Counted from the first letter of the stretch, positions 17,201 through 24,964 are shown. The stretch is DNA of 27,717 nucleotides from an uncultured Clostridia bacterium (GCA_937891895.1 CALATN010000039.1:1-27717); one strand, 5' to 3'. Numbers and translations: made by a program. The notes: a model not told the origin generated them from the letters alone.

Positions 17201-20200
17201 CAGCAACTGAAAAATTTGACCCGACAGGTCTTGTTCTTACAGTAAAATATCTCAGCGGCAACACAGCTGATGTAGCTTATTCCGACGAAAACAAGGGTGA
17301 TTTCACTTTTGACAAGACAAACCTTGCGAAAGAGGATACAGCTGTAACCGTTACATACGGCGAAAAGACAACAACAGTTCCTGTTACCGTTACTAATGTT
17401 GTTACAATCACACAGGAAATGCTTAACTATGATGAAATAAGCGGCACAGGCTGGAGATATAGCGTGGGCAGTGGAAGATTGGACCTTAACTCGGGATTTG
17501 AATTTATAATCGAGGGAACAGTTAGTGAACGAGTTTCCAATGAAGGAACAATTTTAAGCGGTACATTTAATAATAATGTTAGCAACTACGGAACAATCTC
17601 AGGCGGCACATTCAATGGAAGAGTTTATAACTATGATGGCGCAACAATCACAGGCGGCACATTCAATAATGTTAATAACCAAAGCGGCGGAACAATTACA
17701 GGCGGCGAATTTGCAGAAGTGTATAACTATGGCATAATTGAAATTACAGATAACAGTGTAAAAATTGATAAGTGTGTAGAGGATACAGGTACTGTTACTG
17801 TTGATACCGTAAAACATGAGCATAATGGAAATAATGTAACCTATTCTGAATATGATGAGAACAGTCATACCAAGGCAACTGCTTGTGAGGATTGTCCTAT
17901 AAATCTGGAGACTGAAACAATAGAAGAACATTATACAGCTGTTTCCACAGCTTCAGGCAATGCAATTACATTGAAGTGTGCTTGCGGCGAGGATCTCGGC
18001 ACAATAACAATCGAAGCACCACTGAGTCTTGGATACGACGGCGCAGCTAAGACAGCGACAGTAGCTGCAGCTACACATCATTATGTTGACCCACCTGCTG
18101 AGTATTACAAGGGTAATGAAAAGCTTGAAGCTGCACCGAAGGACGTAGGCACATACACAGCTAAGGTGACATATATGGGTGCAACAGCAGAGGTTGAATT
18201 TACAATCGAAAAGGTTGTTCCTGAGGTTGAAGTAACAGCTTCCAGCGACGGAACTCTCTACACAAGCTCTACAACAGCTGACGTTACACTGACTGCAACA
18301 GCAACAAACCCTGCTTCGGGCGCAGAAGTAGCAGGTATGATTGCATTTGACGGAGCAATTGAGTTCAAGGTGGGAATACATTATTATCCTGTAATCTTCA
18401 CACCTGATGACACAAACTATGACCCTGTTAAAACAACGGTTTCTTTACCTATTACTGAGGATACCCTCACAGGTATTGCCGTTACAGGTACACCTGCAAA
18501 GACAGAATATGCAGAAGGCGACAAGTTTGACCCGACAGGTCTTACAGTAACTGCAACATACGATAGTGGCAAAACAAAAGTTATCGAACACGAACTCCTT
18601 ACAATTTCCCCTGAAACTCTTGCAAAGGGCAACACAAGTGTTATGATTTCCTACGGCGGAAATGAAGTGGCAGTTGAAGGCATCACAGTAAGAGGCAAGC
18701 TTAAAGCTTCTGACTTTGCTTTCACACAGCCCGAAAGCTGCGTATACGACAAGACAGCAAAGACAGCAACAGTTGAGCCGTTTGATACAGTAACAGGTAT
18801 CGGTGCAATTACCGTTAACTATTACAAGGGCAGCACAAAGCTTAATGGTGCACCAACAAACGCAGGCACATACACAGTTACAATTGACGTTGCAGAGGGT
18901 ACGGAGTACGCTGCTGCAGAGGGTCTTACAGATGACGGCTGGACATTTACAATCGACAAGGCTGACCCTGTAATCAGCCCAAGCATTAAGGCACCGTCTG
19001 TTGTTTATGATACAACACCTGTAAATCAGCTTTCTCTCAGCGCAGGAAACAGCGACGGCGGTATGATTACATTTGACGGCGATATCACACTTGAAGTCGG
19101 CAAAAAGGAATACCCTGTAATCTTCTATCCGCTTGACGGCAATAACTACAACACAGTAAAGGGCACAGTTGAAATCAATGTTGTAAAGGATGTTATCACA
19201 ACGATTGAAGTTACAACACAGCCGACAAAGGCAGAATATACCTACGGCGAAGATTTTGACCCTACAGGTCTTGCTATCACAGCAACATACCTCAGCGGCA
19301 AGACAGAAACTGTAAAGTACGCTGACAAGCCTTCCGAATTCAGCTTCACACCTGATGAGCTTACTGTTGCCACAACAGAGGTAACAGTTACCTACGCTGA
19401 AAAGAATGATACAATTGAGGTTAAGGTCAACAAGGCAATTCCTTCTTACAAAGCACCTACAAATCTCAAGGCCAACTACGGTGACACACTTGCTGATGTG
19501 GTTCTCCCATCCGGCTGGAGCTGGGATGCACAAAACACTTCCGTTGGCGAAGTTGGTACAAAGACATTCCCAGCAACATATTCGGTTGCTGACGAAAATT
19601 ACGAGGATGTAAACATCAACCTCGGTGTTGTTGTTTCACCAAAGACAATTTCTATCGGCGGCATAGTAGTCAAGAATAAGGATTACGACGGAACAACAGA
19701 TGCGACTGTTGCTGCAGTTACATTCGACGGTGTAGTCAATGCAGATGCTGTTGATTACACAGCAACAGGTACATTTGCTGACAAGAATGCAGGCACCGGT
19801 AAGAGCGTTACTGTAAAGATAAATGTTACAAGCAAGAACTATACTCTTGACAGCAACACATATACTACAACAGCAACAATCAATAAGGCTAATCCTGCTG
19901 TAACAATCCCGCAGACAGCTTCCGCAATCACAGGTCTGTCGCTTTCAAAGGCAACACTTCCTGATGGCTGGACATGGGATAATCCAACTACTGTTCCTGA
20001 GGATGGTCAGTCTTACGGCATAACCTATACACCTGAGGATACAGCAAACTATAACACACTTACAACCCAGGTAACCGTAACGGTTTCTGATTGTACACAC
20101 CCTGAAACAAAGGTTGATATCAAGGAAGCAACCTGTACAGAAGATGGTCTTAAGACAACAATCTGTACAATCTGTGAAGAACCAACAGGAACAGAGGTTA

Positions 20201-21228
20201 TTCCTGCAGAGCACAAGTGGAACAGCACCTACACAGTTGATACAGAAGCAACCTGTACAACAGAAGGTGAAAAGTCCATTCACTGTAAGAATTGCCCTGA
20301 AATCAAGCCTGACAGCGCAGTTACAATTCCTGCAGGTCATAAGTGGAATGAAAAGTATTCATCAGATAATACAAACCACTGGATTGAGTGTTCCGGCTGT
20401 GACGAAACAAAGGATAAGGGTGCACATCAGTATGGTTATACTGTAAATTCCACAGATTATTGTTCAATCTGCGGAAGGGGTTACAATACAACGGATGAAA
20501 AACCTGTTGTAAATGTACCTGGCGCAGGCACAAGCTATCCTATCCATACAGCACCTAAGCCGACACAGCCTCAGATCAAGGGCGAAAATGGCAAGACAGG
20601 CTGGGATGTTATTTCTGACGAGCTGGCACTTGCACAGGACGGCGATACAGTTGTTGTTGATATGAACGGCACAACAAAGCTTCCTAAGACAATTCTTGAA
20701 GATATTGCAGGAAGAAATGTTGACATCGTTCTTGATATGGGCAGCGGTATCACATGGACTATCAATGGCGAAACAGTTACAAATCCTAAGGCTGTTGACC
20801 TCCGTGTTTCCAAGAATGTCAAGAGAATTCCTGTTAATGTAATCGACAATGTAACAGGCGATAATTTCAATATGGAAATTTCCCTTGCACACAACGGTAA
20901 ATTCGGTTTTGAGGCAATGCTTACAATCAGCCTCGGCAGAAAGTATAATGACAGCTACGCAAATCTTTATTACTACAATCCATCCGATAAGGCAATGGAA
21001 TTCATCGACAGCGACCTTATCGCAAATGGTAACGCACAGCTTATTTTTGGTCACGCTTCCGATTATGTAATCGTAATTGACGAGGAAGCACTGGGCGATG
21101 ACGTTTCCTCCGCAGCAGGCGTAACAGCTGAAAGCGAAGCAATGGATACAGAAACAGTTTCCGTTGTATTTGCACTTCCGCTGGTGCTTGCAGCAGCTTT
21201 CGTAATCAGAAAGAAGCTCTGCAAATAA
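14203..21228 (+). CDS. Giant secreted, membrane-tailed repeat protein with transglutaminase-like N-terminal domain
   Basis: 2341 residues. A signal peptide (1-31, likely cut after VSFA) leads to a unique region and a transglutaminase-like domain with a Cys-His-Asp triad: Cys279 in 'VVCEGYSKAF', His312 in 'GPHMWNIV' and Asp327 in 'YHADVTNSD'. It could cross-link, hydrolyse or bind peptides. A stalk follows: Ig-like (Big_3 type) domains near 390-468, 985-1066, 1422-1497 and 1665-1744, MBG/'YDGT'-like domains between them, two beta-helix patches with 'TI-x-GGTF' rungs, and paired Cys knots (CxxC...CxC). Residues 1963-2095 carry 'ATCT...G...C-x-x-C' repeats, zinc-ribbon-like. The last ~200 residues ('GWDVISDEL', 'MNGTTKLPK', 'HASDYVIVID') match a module known from Ruminococcus surface proteins. 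A C-terminal hydrophobic segment (2319-2337) ends in RKKLCK; no LPxTG is seen. It is probably a cell-surface adhesin or matrix protein. A perfect terminator follows. Confidence 0.9.
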   Translation: MKNLFKRVTSFITALAMTMTLTGGVQLVSFAEEEAAAQNGTVSISVAGTGEADNDLALEGYINKELMSGMGISMFNFRSNAEYILNDVEYAIYEDLFDGLTAIADGEYNTTDFDITATWTYDELGVNSESTGDEISAKINQAFDLQLLYDCLLSDLAYELYWHDKTQDESIKLSGGWSDDGANITLTATITFAVAEGYGSGIEITNRPDIAAVKNNINSIIAKYAGKSDLEILTGYKDEICALTEYNNYAADDNNNVAYGDPWQLIYVFDGDPGTKVVCEGYSKAFKQLCDLTIFNNEVYCFLVTGDAGGPHMWNIVQIGNEFYHADVTNSDNGATGYGGGLFLDGVNYTNNEKTAFNTAVDLIYTFDSETLAMYPTECTRLSDERYDDVTITSVALSKAKTEYNHGESFDMNELELSVTYSDGSTWPETCNPGSSDYFSVEPEILTVGTTSVTITYKDFEVTCDVTVNPAEGELEYFGDTEMGYGEYAKLGCIVEVNGIEINGGTSEYQLRDDEGNVVWEGAGKVVWGGVTTTTGMHYYQLAEDFPPAEKLAIGSYEVWFKYSGFEHCAAMTEFEKIADFTVVKGTPQVVIKGVKSPDTVTVNTDISDIELDYESEVEGVLTLDDNQTLTEGTGEYTWTFVPNDTTNYTNATGFVEIEVASNVITITEEMLANQTSGTGWSRTGKFVSLQSDYDFIIENPTDTEYAFSNSGNIVGGTIVGSVDNMGTISGGTYTGQLSNYQFGTIAITDGNNVSISNLAYDLGTITVNGVVHKHIAGDDVTYTNNGSQEHIVNGKCKDCPVNFTIKTEEDHSATVFTASGNIITAECVCGRGMGTISLTAPSNYVYDGTAKNVTVGNNVSGVAAPKVTYYNDKNEAVSPINAGTYTAKITVGNATANLEFTIAQATPNIGTVSVVGGAIYDTTKPSEIELTHSNTEIAGTFTIDENITLTANQNVTINWTFTPDDANYKTATGSFTALVSDDTINSIAVKTKPSKTEYTATEKFDPTGLVLTVKYLSGNTADVAYSDENKGDFTFDKTNLAKEDTAVTVTYGEKTTTVPVTVTNVVTITQEMLNYDEISGTGWRYSVGSGRLDLNSGFEFIIEGTVSERVSNEGTILSGTFNNNVSNYGTISGGTFNGRVYNYDGATITGGTFNNVNNQSGGTITGGEFAEVYNYGIIEITDNSVKIDKCVEDTGTVTVDTVKHEHNGNNVTYSEYDENSHTKATACEDCPINLETETIEEHYTAVSTASGNAITLKCACGEDLGTITIEAPLSLGYDGAAKTATVAAATHHYVDPPAEYYKGNEKLEAAPKDVGTYTAKVTYMGATAEVEFTIEKVVPEVEVTASSDGTLYTSSTTADVTLTATATNPASGAEVAGMIAFDGAIEFKVGIHYYPVIFTPDDTNYDPVKTTVSLPITEDTLTGIAVTGTPAKTEYAEGDKFDPTGLTVTATYDSGKTKVIEHELLTISPETLAKGNTSVMISYGGNEVAVEGITVRGKLKASDFAFTQPESCVYDKTAKTATVEPFDTVTGIGAITVNYYKGSTKLNGAPTNAGTYTVTIDVAEGTEYAAAEGLTDDGWTFTIDKADPVISPSIKAPSVVYDTTPVNQLSLSAGNSDGGMITFDGDITLEVGKKEYPVIFYPLDGNNYNTVKGTVEINVVKDVITTIEVTTQPTKAEYTYGEDFDPTGLAITATYLSGKTETVKYADKPSEFSFTPDELTVATTEVTVTYAEKNDTIEVKVNKAIPSYKAPTNLKANYGDTLADVVLPSGWSWDAQNTSVGEVGTKTFPATYSVADENYEDVNINLGVVVSPKTISIGGIVVKNKDYDGTTDATVAAVTFDGVVNADAVDYTATGTFADKNAGTGKSVTVKINVTSKNYTLDSNTYTTTATINKANPAVTIPQTASAITGLSLSKATLPDGWTWDNPTTVPEDGQSYGITYTPEDTANYNTLTTQVTVTVSDCTHPETKVDIKEATCTEDGLKTTICTICEEPTGTEVIPAEHKWNSTYTVDTEATCTTEGEKSIHCKNCPEIKPDSAVTIPAGHKWNEKYSSDNTNHWIECSGCDETKDKGAHQYGYTVNSTDYCSICGRGYNTTDEKPVVNVPGAGTSYPIHTAPKPTQPQIKGENGKTGWDVISDELALAQDGDTVVVDMNGTTKLPKTILEDIAGRNVDIVLDMGSGITWTINGETVTNPKAVDLRVSKNVKRIPVNVIDNVTGDNFNMEISLAHNGKFGFEAMLTISLGRKYNDSYANLYYYNPSDKAMEFIDSDLIANGNAQLIFGHASDYVIVIDEEALGDDVSSAAGVTAESEAMDTETVSVVFALPLVLAAAFVIRKKLCK
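16192..18690 (+). repeat. Duplicated multi-domain block in the giant protein
   Basis: Residues 664-1065 and 1066-1497 repeat the same order: 'V-x-T-I-T-x-E-M-L' opener with 'SGTGW', beta-helix patch, HKH/HEH turn, CxxCP...CxCG knot, an MBG-like domain with 'AGTYTAKIT' or 'VGTYTAKVT', a 'FTPDD-x-NY' domain and an Ig-like domain. Similarity is clear at protein level but diverged, so this is an old block duplication of about 1.2 kb. Confidence 0.75.
17545..17745 (+). repeat. Beta-helix 'TI-x-GGTF' rungs
   Basis: Four consecutive rungs of about 15-18 residues: GTILSGTF, GTISGGTF, ATITGGTF and GTITGGEF, joined by Asn/Tyr-rich turns. A shorter version (GNIVGGTI, GTISGGTY) lies near 16330-16440. 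The spacing fits a right-handed parallel beta-helix. Confidence 0.7.
20089..20487 (+). repeat. Cys-x-x-Cys repeats near the C-terminus of the giant protein
   Basis: Three to four copies of a 'H-x-W...A-T-C-T-x-x-G-x-K...C-x-x-C' unit (residues 1963-2095): 'EATCTEDGLKTTICTIC', 'EATCTTEGEKSIHCKNC', 'ECSGC' and 'DYCSIC'. The pattern is a common extracellular zinc-ribbon-like repeat in Clostridia. Confidence 0.7.
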
Positions 21229-21234
21229 TCACAC

Positions 21235-21252
21235 TGTATAACAGTATATACA
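21235..21252. promoter_or_regulatory. Second YtrA-type operator core, downstream of the giant gene
   Basis: TGTATA, 6 bases, TATACA. This is the same core and spacing as the centre of the operator at 21377-21414. It lies between the stop of the giant gene (21228) and its terminator (21258). Sequence seen; binding is inference. Confidence 0.45.
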
Positions 21253-21257
21253 CAGTT

Positions 21258-21292
21258 AACCGTCCCGAAAGACAAATTCGGGACGGTTTTTT
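21258..21292 (+). terminator. Intrinsic terminator of the giant surface-protein gene
   Basis: Perfect 12-base-pair stem (21258-21269 with 21277-21288), 7-base loop, then six T. Confidence 0.93.
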
Positions 21293-21356
21293 GTGTTTGT
21301 TGCACATCACTTGTATGCGAGCGTTGTGATAATTGCACAAATTTGAAATTAGTGTA

Positions 21357-21385
21357 TTGACAAACCGTGTATATCTGTGTATACT
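21357..21385 (+). promoter_or_regulatory. Consensus promoter of the GntR-ABC operon
   Basis: TTGACA (21357-21362), 17-base spacer, TATACT (21380-21385). The -10 is embedded in the operator dyad that follows, as expected for autorepression. Confidence 0.85.
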
Positions 21386-21414
21386 GTGTATATAACGTTA
21401 TACACAGTATACAC
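21377..21414. promoter_or_regulatory. GntR (YtrA-type) operator, 16+6+16 inverted repeat
   Basis: Perfect 16-base arms GTGTATACTGTGTATA and its complement TATACACAGTATACAC, around TAACGT. It covers the -10 box and the presumed transcription start. The GTGTATA unit also recurs at 21367, 21377 and 21386, about one helical turn apart. The regulator gene starts 17 bases later, so autoregulation is the simple reading. Confidence 0.85.
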
Positions 21415-21430
21415 AGAAGGAGGCGATTGA

Positions 21431-21811
21431 GTGAATTTATACATCAATGCAGCAGGTGACAAGCCAATGTACGAACAGGTAAAGGACGGCATCAGACAGG
21501 CGATAATGAACGGCGAACTGAAAGCCCACGAGCTTATGCCCAGCGTAAGACAGCTTTCCGCAGACCTTAACGTGAGTATGATTACCACAAAGCGAGCGTA
21601 TGCTGACCTTGAACAGGAAGGCTTGATTTACACGGTTGCAGGCAAGGGCACATTTGTTAAACTGGAGGACGTAAGTATGATACAGGAAAAACACGTTGAC
21701 GAGGCACTGGAGCTTTTCAGAAAGCAGGCAGAGGTGCTGAAGAAGCTGGATGTTCCGATGGAGCGTCTTGATGATGAACTGAAAACAGTCTACGGCAATA
21801 CCGAAAAGTGA
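21431..21811 (+). CDS. GntR-family transcriptional regulator, YtrA subfamily
   Basis: 126 residues, GTG start with AAGGAGG 7 bases upstream. The winged-helix domain spans about 10-75: 'PMYEQVKDGIRQAIMNGEL', 'LMPSVRQLSADLNVSMITTKRAY' (recognition helix) and the wing 'YTVAGKGTFV'. Only about 50 residues follow, a short helical tail ('EALELFRKQAEVLKKLD') for dimer contact and no ligand domain, which defines the YtrA subfamily. The gene is first in an operon with an ABC transporter, as is usual for this subfamily, and sits behind a strong palindromic operator. It is likely an autorepressor relieved by cell-envelope stress or by a peptide or antibiotic signal (inference). Confidence 0.95.
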   Translation: MNLYINAAGDKPMYEQVKDGIRQAIMNGELKAHELMPSVRQLSADLNVSMITTKRAYADLEQEGLIYTVAGKGTFVKLEDVSMIQEKHVDEALELFRKQAEVLKKLDVPMERLDDELKTVYGNTEK

Positions 21812-21848
21812 GTTATAAACAGAAAACAATTTTGAAAGGAATATATAT

Positions 21849-22715
21849 ATGAATGACATTCTTCACATTGATAATCTTTGTAAGGACTATAAAGACTTTA
21901 AACTCGATAATGTAAGCTTCTCAATTGAACCGGGTACGGTTATGGGACTCATCGGTCAGAACGGTGCGGGCAAGACCACAATCATCCGTCTGATAATGAA
22001 TATGGTTGACAAAACAAACGGCAAAATCACGGTATGCGGCTTCGACAACATTGGTGATGAAATTGCAGTAAAGAACAGAATTGGCTACGTTTCCGACGAG
22101 TGCTACCTGTTCTACAACTCCACTCTTGCAAAGACAGCTCAGGCTTGTGCACTTGCTTATGAGGACTGGGACAAGGAAAAGTTCAGCAAGCTTATTAAGA
22201 TGTGGGACCTTCCCGAAAAGAAGAAAATCTCCGCATTTTCAAAGGGTATGCAGACAAAGGCAATGCTTGCCATTGCGCTTTCCCACAAGCCGACGCTTCT
22301 TATTCTTGACGAGCCTACAGCGGGACTTGACCCTGTAGCAAGAATTGAAATTCTCGACCTTCTCCGTGAATTCGTTGCGGACGGTGAACGTTCAGTGCTG
22401 TTCTCTACGCACATTACTGGCGACCTTGACAAGATTGCTGACGTTATCACACTTATTATCGACGGCAAAATCCGTGAGTCAATGAGCATTGACCTTATCG
22501 AAGACAAGTACGCTGTAATCAGTGGTTCAAACGACAAGCTGACCCGTGACAACGAGAAATGCACAATCGGTATCAGAAAGACAAACGCAGGCTTTGAGGC
22601 GCTTGTTCTCCGTGAAAACCTCAGCAAGTTCGACGGTGTAAGCGTGAGAAATCCGAACGTGGAAAACCTGCTCACATTCTCAATCTGGCAGAACAGAAAG
22701 GAGCTTGCCGTATGA
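21849..22715 (+). CDS. ABC transporter ATP-binding protein (YtrB/BcrA-like)
   Basis: 288 residues, ATG with GAAAGGA about 8 bases before it. Walker A is G-Q-N-G-A-G-K-T-T at 36-44, the signature is 'FSKGMQTKA' at 130-138 (a non-canonical SKGMQ form common in this subfamily), Walker B is 'LLILDEPTAGLD' at 150-161, and His188 is the switch histidine. A C-terminal accessory region (200-288) is typical of drug/peptide exporter ATPases. The stop overlaps the next start (ATGA at 22712-22715). It energises the membrane partners encoded downstream. Confidence 0.95.
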   Translation: MNDILHIDNLCKDYKDFKLDNVSFSIEPGTVMGLIGQNGAGKTTIIRLIMNMVDKTNGKITVCGFDNIGDEIAVKNRIGYVSDECYLFYNSTLAKTAQACALAYEDWDKEKFSKLIKMWDLPEKKKISAFSKGMQTKAMLAIALSHKPTLLILDEPTAGLDPVARIEILDLLREFVADGERSVLFSTHITGDLDKIADVITLIIDGKIRESMSIDLIEDKYAVISGSNDKLTRDNEKCTIGIRKTNAGFEALVLRENLSKFDGVSVRNPNVENLLTFSIWQNRKELAV

Positions 22716-23488
22716 TAAATGCGGAGAGAAAAAGGGTTAAATTCCTTTCAGACATCCTGAAAAAATGCTGCGGAACAGGTGACGGGAATATTATCCGAAT
22801 TGTAGCATTTATCGGTGTGCTTCTTATTGATGTAGCGCTGTTCATTGCGGCAGGTGCTGACAATGAGCTTTATATGATGCTTCCGTTCCACGTTTTTATC
22901 GCAACTATGTTTGTAGGTTTTCTTCCAACTATGACAACAACGCTTATCGGTGATATGCAAAGCTTATTTCAAGTGAACAACACAGCAATGCTTTACGGTG
23001 GAAGTGTCAAGTCAGGTGACTTTCTCAGTACGCTTCCATTCAACGCTAAGGACGTTCTTGCATTCAAACTTTCGGGTTTTGAAAAACAGCTTGTGCTTTC
23101 AACCGCTTCCGTTATCATCATAGAAATTATGCTTATGCTTGCGGATAACGCGGGTTATGCGGTTCATTCGGGTATCGGCTCGCTGGGTGTGATTGCATAT
23201 CTGATTATTCAGGTAATGTTTATGCTCCTTGTTTTTGCAAGAAAGGCTGTGACTTCTTTTGCAATAACAACAATCGGTGTGCTTGCTATTGTAGTTCCGT
23301 GTTTTAGTCTTGCGGCATTTTCCGAGGACCACGAAAAGTCAGCTGAAATCGGCAAGCTTATCGAAATCATCGGTTTCCTTTCGGAAATCCCCGGAATGAT
23401 TATTCTTGCTGTTCTTACCGTGGCAATAATTGCAATAGGCAGAGCAATTCTCAAGAGCAAACAGGGCGTTTCCTGGAATCTGAGATAA
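22712..23488 (+). CDS. ABC-2 type membrane protein, permease 1
   Basis: 258 residues with about six hydrophobic helices (28-48, 55-75, 120-140, 158-172, 180-200, 228-246) after a basic N-terminus. It shares a pattern with the next gene: 'TLIGD', 'YGGS' / 'YGST', 'F-L-S/G-TLPF-x-AKD', then 'EKQ' and a C-terminal 'K-x-x-x-SW-x-L'. This makes them paralogues and the likely two halves of the channel. Translation is coupled to the ATPase by a 4-base overlap. A putative exporter, substrate unknown. Confidence 0.85.
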   Translation: MINAERKRVKFLSDILKKCCGTGDGNIIRIVAFIGVLLIDVALFIAAGADNELYMMLPFHVFIATMFVGFLPTMTTTLIGDMQSLFQVNNTAMLYGGSVKSGDFLSTLPFNAKDVLAFKLSGFEKQLVLSTASVIIIEIMLMLADNAGYAVHSGIGSLGVIAYLIIQVMFMLLVFARKAVTSFAITTIGVLAIVVPCFSLAAFSEDHEKSAEIGKLIEIIGFLSEIPGMIILAVLTVAIIAIGRAILKSKQGVSWNLR

Positions 23489-23505
23489 GACAGAGGTGAG
23501 GCTAT

Positions 23506-24228
23506 ATGACAATTGAAGAAAGAAAGCGTGCGAAGCTGCTGGAAAAGGTTTCAAACGAATACAACAAAAACGGCAATGTAAATCTGATTATAATTATCAC
23601 AGCGATTGTCATTGCGGCAATTGATGCAGTTGTGTTCACGATTGGTGTGAAAGAAAATGATTTTGTTATGGTTATGATTGTGCATAATCTTATAGCTTAT
23701 CTTATTATGGGTATGATGTCGTCAATCCCAACCACACTTATCGGTGACAACACAAAGGCAAAGGACTCCGCCCTGACATACGGAAGCACAATGTTCACGG
23801 GAAAATTTCTTGGTACGCTTCCGTTCAGCGCAAAGGATATGCTTAACCTCAGGCTTATTAACTGGGAGAAACAGTTTTTAGCTTCGACACTTATAACGCT
23901 TGCCTTGCAGATTGCGCTTGTTATTGCTGAATATAACGGTCTGAATGTTGAGTTTGGTGTAATCGGCAATGCGTTGATGTACTATATACTGGCAGAGATA
24001 TTTCTTCTGATTGTTTCGCTGGCAAGAAGCGCAGCTGTTCAGATTATTGCAGCTATAATCGGGGCACACCTTACGCTTGTTGTTTTGGAAACGGGGTTCA
24101 GTGAAAAAACAGGCTTTATGTCAGGCGCAGGCGGAATAGTGTTTATCGTTGCGGCGGCTGTGATACTTATACTTGCCGCAGAGTTCATAGTAAGCAAAAG
24201 AAAGAAAATTTCCTGGGGACTTAAATAG
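23506..24228 (+). CDS. ABC-2 type membrane protein, permease 2 (paralogue of the previous gene)
   Basis: 240 residues, ATG with GAGGTGAGG 6 bases upstream. Six hydrophobic helices in the same order as the preceding permease and the same motifs: 'TTLIGD', 'TYGST', 'LGTLPFSAKDM', 'WEKQF' and the ending 'KKISWGLK'. Probably pairs with permease 1 as a heterodimer on the ATPase. The pair arose by tandem duplication within the operon (inference from the shared motifs). Confidence 0.85.
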   Translation: MTIEERKRAKLLEKVSNEYNKNGNVNLIIIITAIVIAAIDAVVFTIGVKENDFVMVMIVHNLIAYLIMGMMSSIPTTLIGDNTKAKDSALTYGSTMFTGKFLGTLPFSAKDMLNLRLINWEKQFLASTLITLALQIALVIAEYNGLNVEFGVIGNALMYYILAEIFLLIVSLARSAAVQIIAAIIGAHLTLVVLETGFSEKTGFMSGAGGIVFIVAAAVILILAAEFIVSKRKKISWGLK

Positions 24229-24237
24229 GAGTGTAAT

Positions 24238-24912
24238 ATGAAAAAGTTATCTTTATTTAAAAAAATAAGACTTGCCTTTATGGCTGAGGGCTGGATGGTA
24301 AAGCTGATTATTATGTTTTATCCGCTGATGATGTTCGCTACAATTTTTGATGATGAGAGTTTCCTGAGAATAATGGGTATGGTTTGTTTCGGGCTTATTA
24401 TAGGGTCAATGTCATTCGTTTATATGGCTATGCCCGCAGGCAATCTGAAAATGTACAAGGTAATGCCTATGAGAACAGCGGATATTGTTGATATAATGTC
24501 GGTACACACATTACTCGGAGCAATTCTTATTGCTGTTCCGCTGGCTGTTTTACTGCCTCTCGCAGGCAAGGCTGATATGCTTCCGTATTTCCTTTGCGTT
24601 GATATTGTTTGTCTTGCAATAACATCAACAGCGATTGTCTGGTACGCAAAGGACAAATACGCTTATGTACAGGCTAAGGACAGAACAGGCGACGAAGCTG
24701 ACGTGAAGAAAAACTCACGCCGTGTTATGTGGACAGCATTGGGATATATGTTTGCTGAAGGCGCAATCGGGTTCATTATTCTTTTCCAGAGTATTGACTC
24801 GGAACTTTCCGCAGATGCGCCGTGGCTTATCGCAGTTTTCGCTGTCAGCTTAATAATCTACACATCCGTTGCACTCGGTGCAAGAAAAATCAAAAACGCA
24901 TTCATATATTAA
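24238..24912 (+). CDS. Third membrane protein of the GntR-ABC operon
   Basis: 224 residues, ATG start with TAGGAG overlapping the previous stop. About six membrane helices (20-36, 45-65, 88-108, 115-132, 163-183, 195-212). It lacks the 'TLPF-x-AKD' motif of its two neighbours, but 'YKVMPMRTADIVDIM' (about 75-90) looks like a shortened version of the same cytoplasmic loop, so it may be a more diverged relative or an accessory subunit. The operon then ends in a terminator. Not recognised beyond ABC-associated membrane protein. Confidence 0.75.
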   Translation: MKKLSLFKKIRLAFMAEGWMVKLIIMFYPLMMFATIFDDESFLRIMGMVCFGLIIGSMSFVYMAMPAGNLKMYKVMPMRTADIVDIMSVHTLLGAILIAVPLAVLLPLAGKADMLPYFLCVDIVCLAITSTAIVWYAKDKYAYVQAKDRTGDEADVKKNSRRVMWTALGYMFAEGAIGFIILFQSIDSELSADAPWLIAVFAVSLIIYTSVALGARKIKNAFIY

Positions 24913-24929
24913 CCGTATATTCCTTTTGA

Positions 24930-24964
24930 GCGTCCCTGTCACATTGCCGACGGGGGCGTTTTTT
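24930..24964 (+). terminator. Intrinsic terminator of the GntR-ABC operon
   Basis: 11-base-pair stem (24930-24940 with 24949-24959, three G-T wobbles), 8-base loop, then TTTTTT. Confidence 0.8.

Noticed and set aside
18445..19533. Long reverse-strand open frame of 362 residues inside the giant surface-protein gene
   Set aside because: It is Cys-rich nonsense made by the complement of Thr/Ala-rich repeat codons (ACA, GCA). No ribosome site or family likeness, and the plus strand is clearly coding.
21367..21414. CRISPR-like or tandem-repeat array from the repeated GTGTATA units
   Set aside because: Units are 7 bases, overlap a promoter and form a dyad. There are no spacers of CRISPR size and no cas genes.
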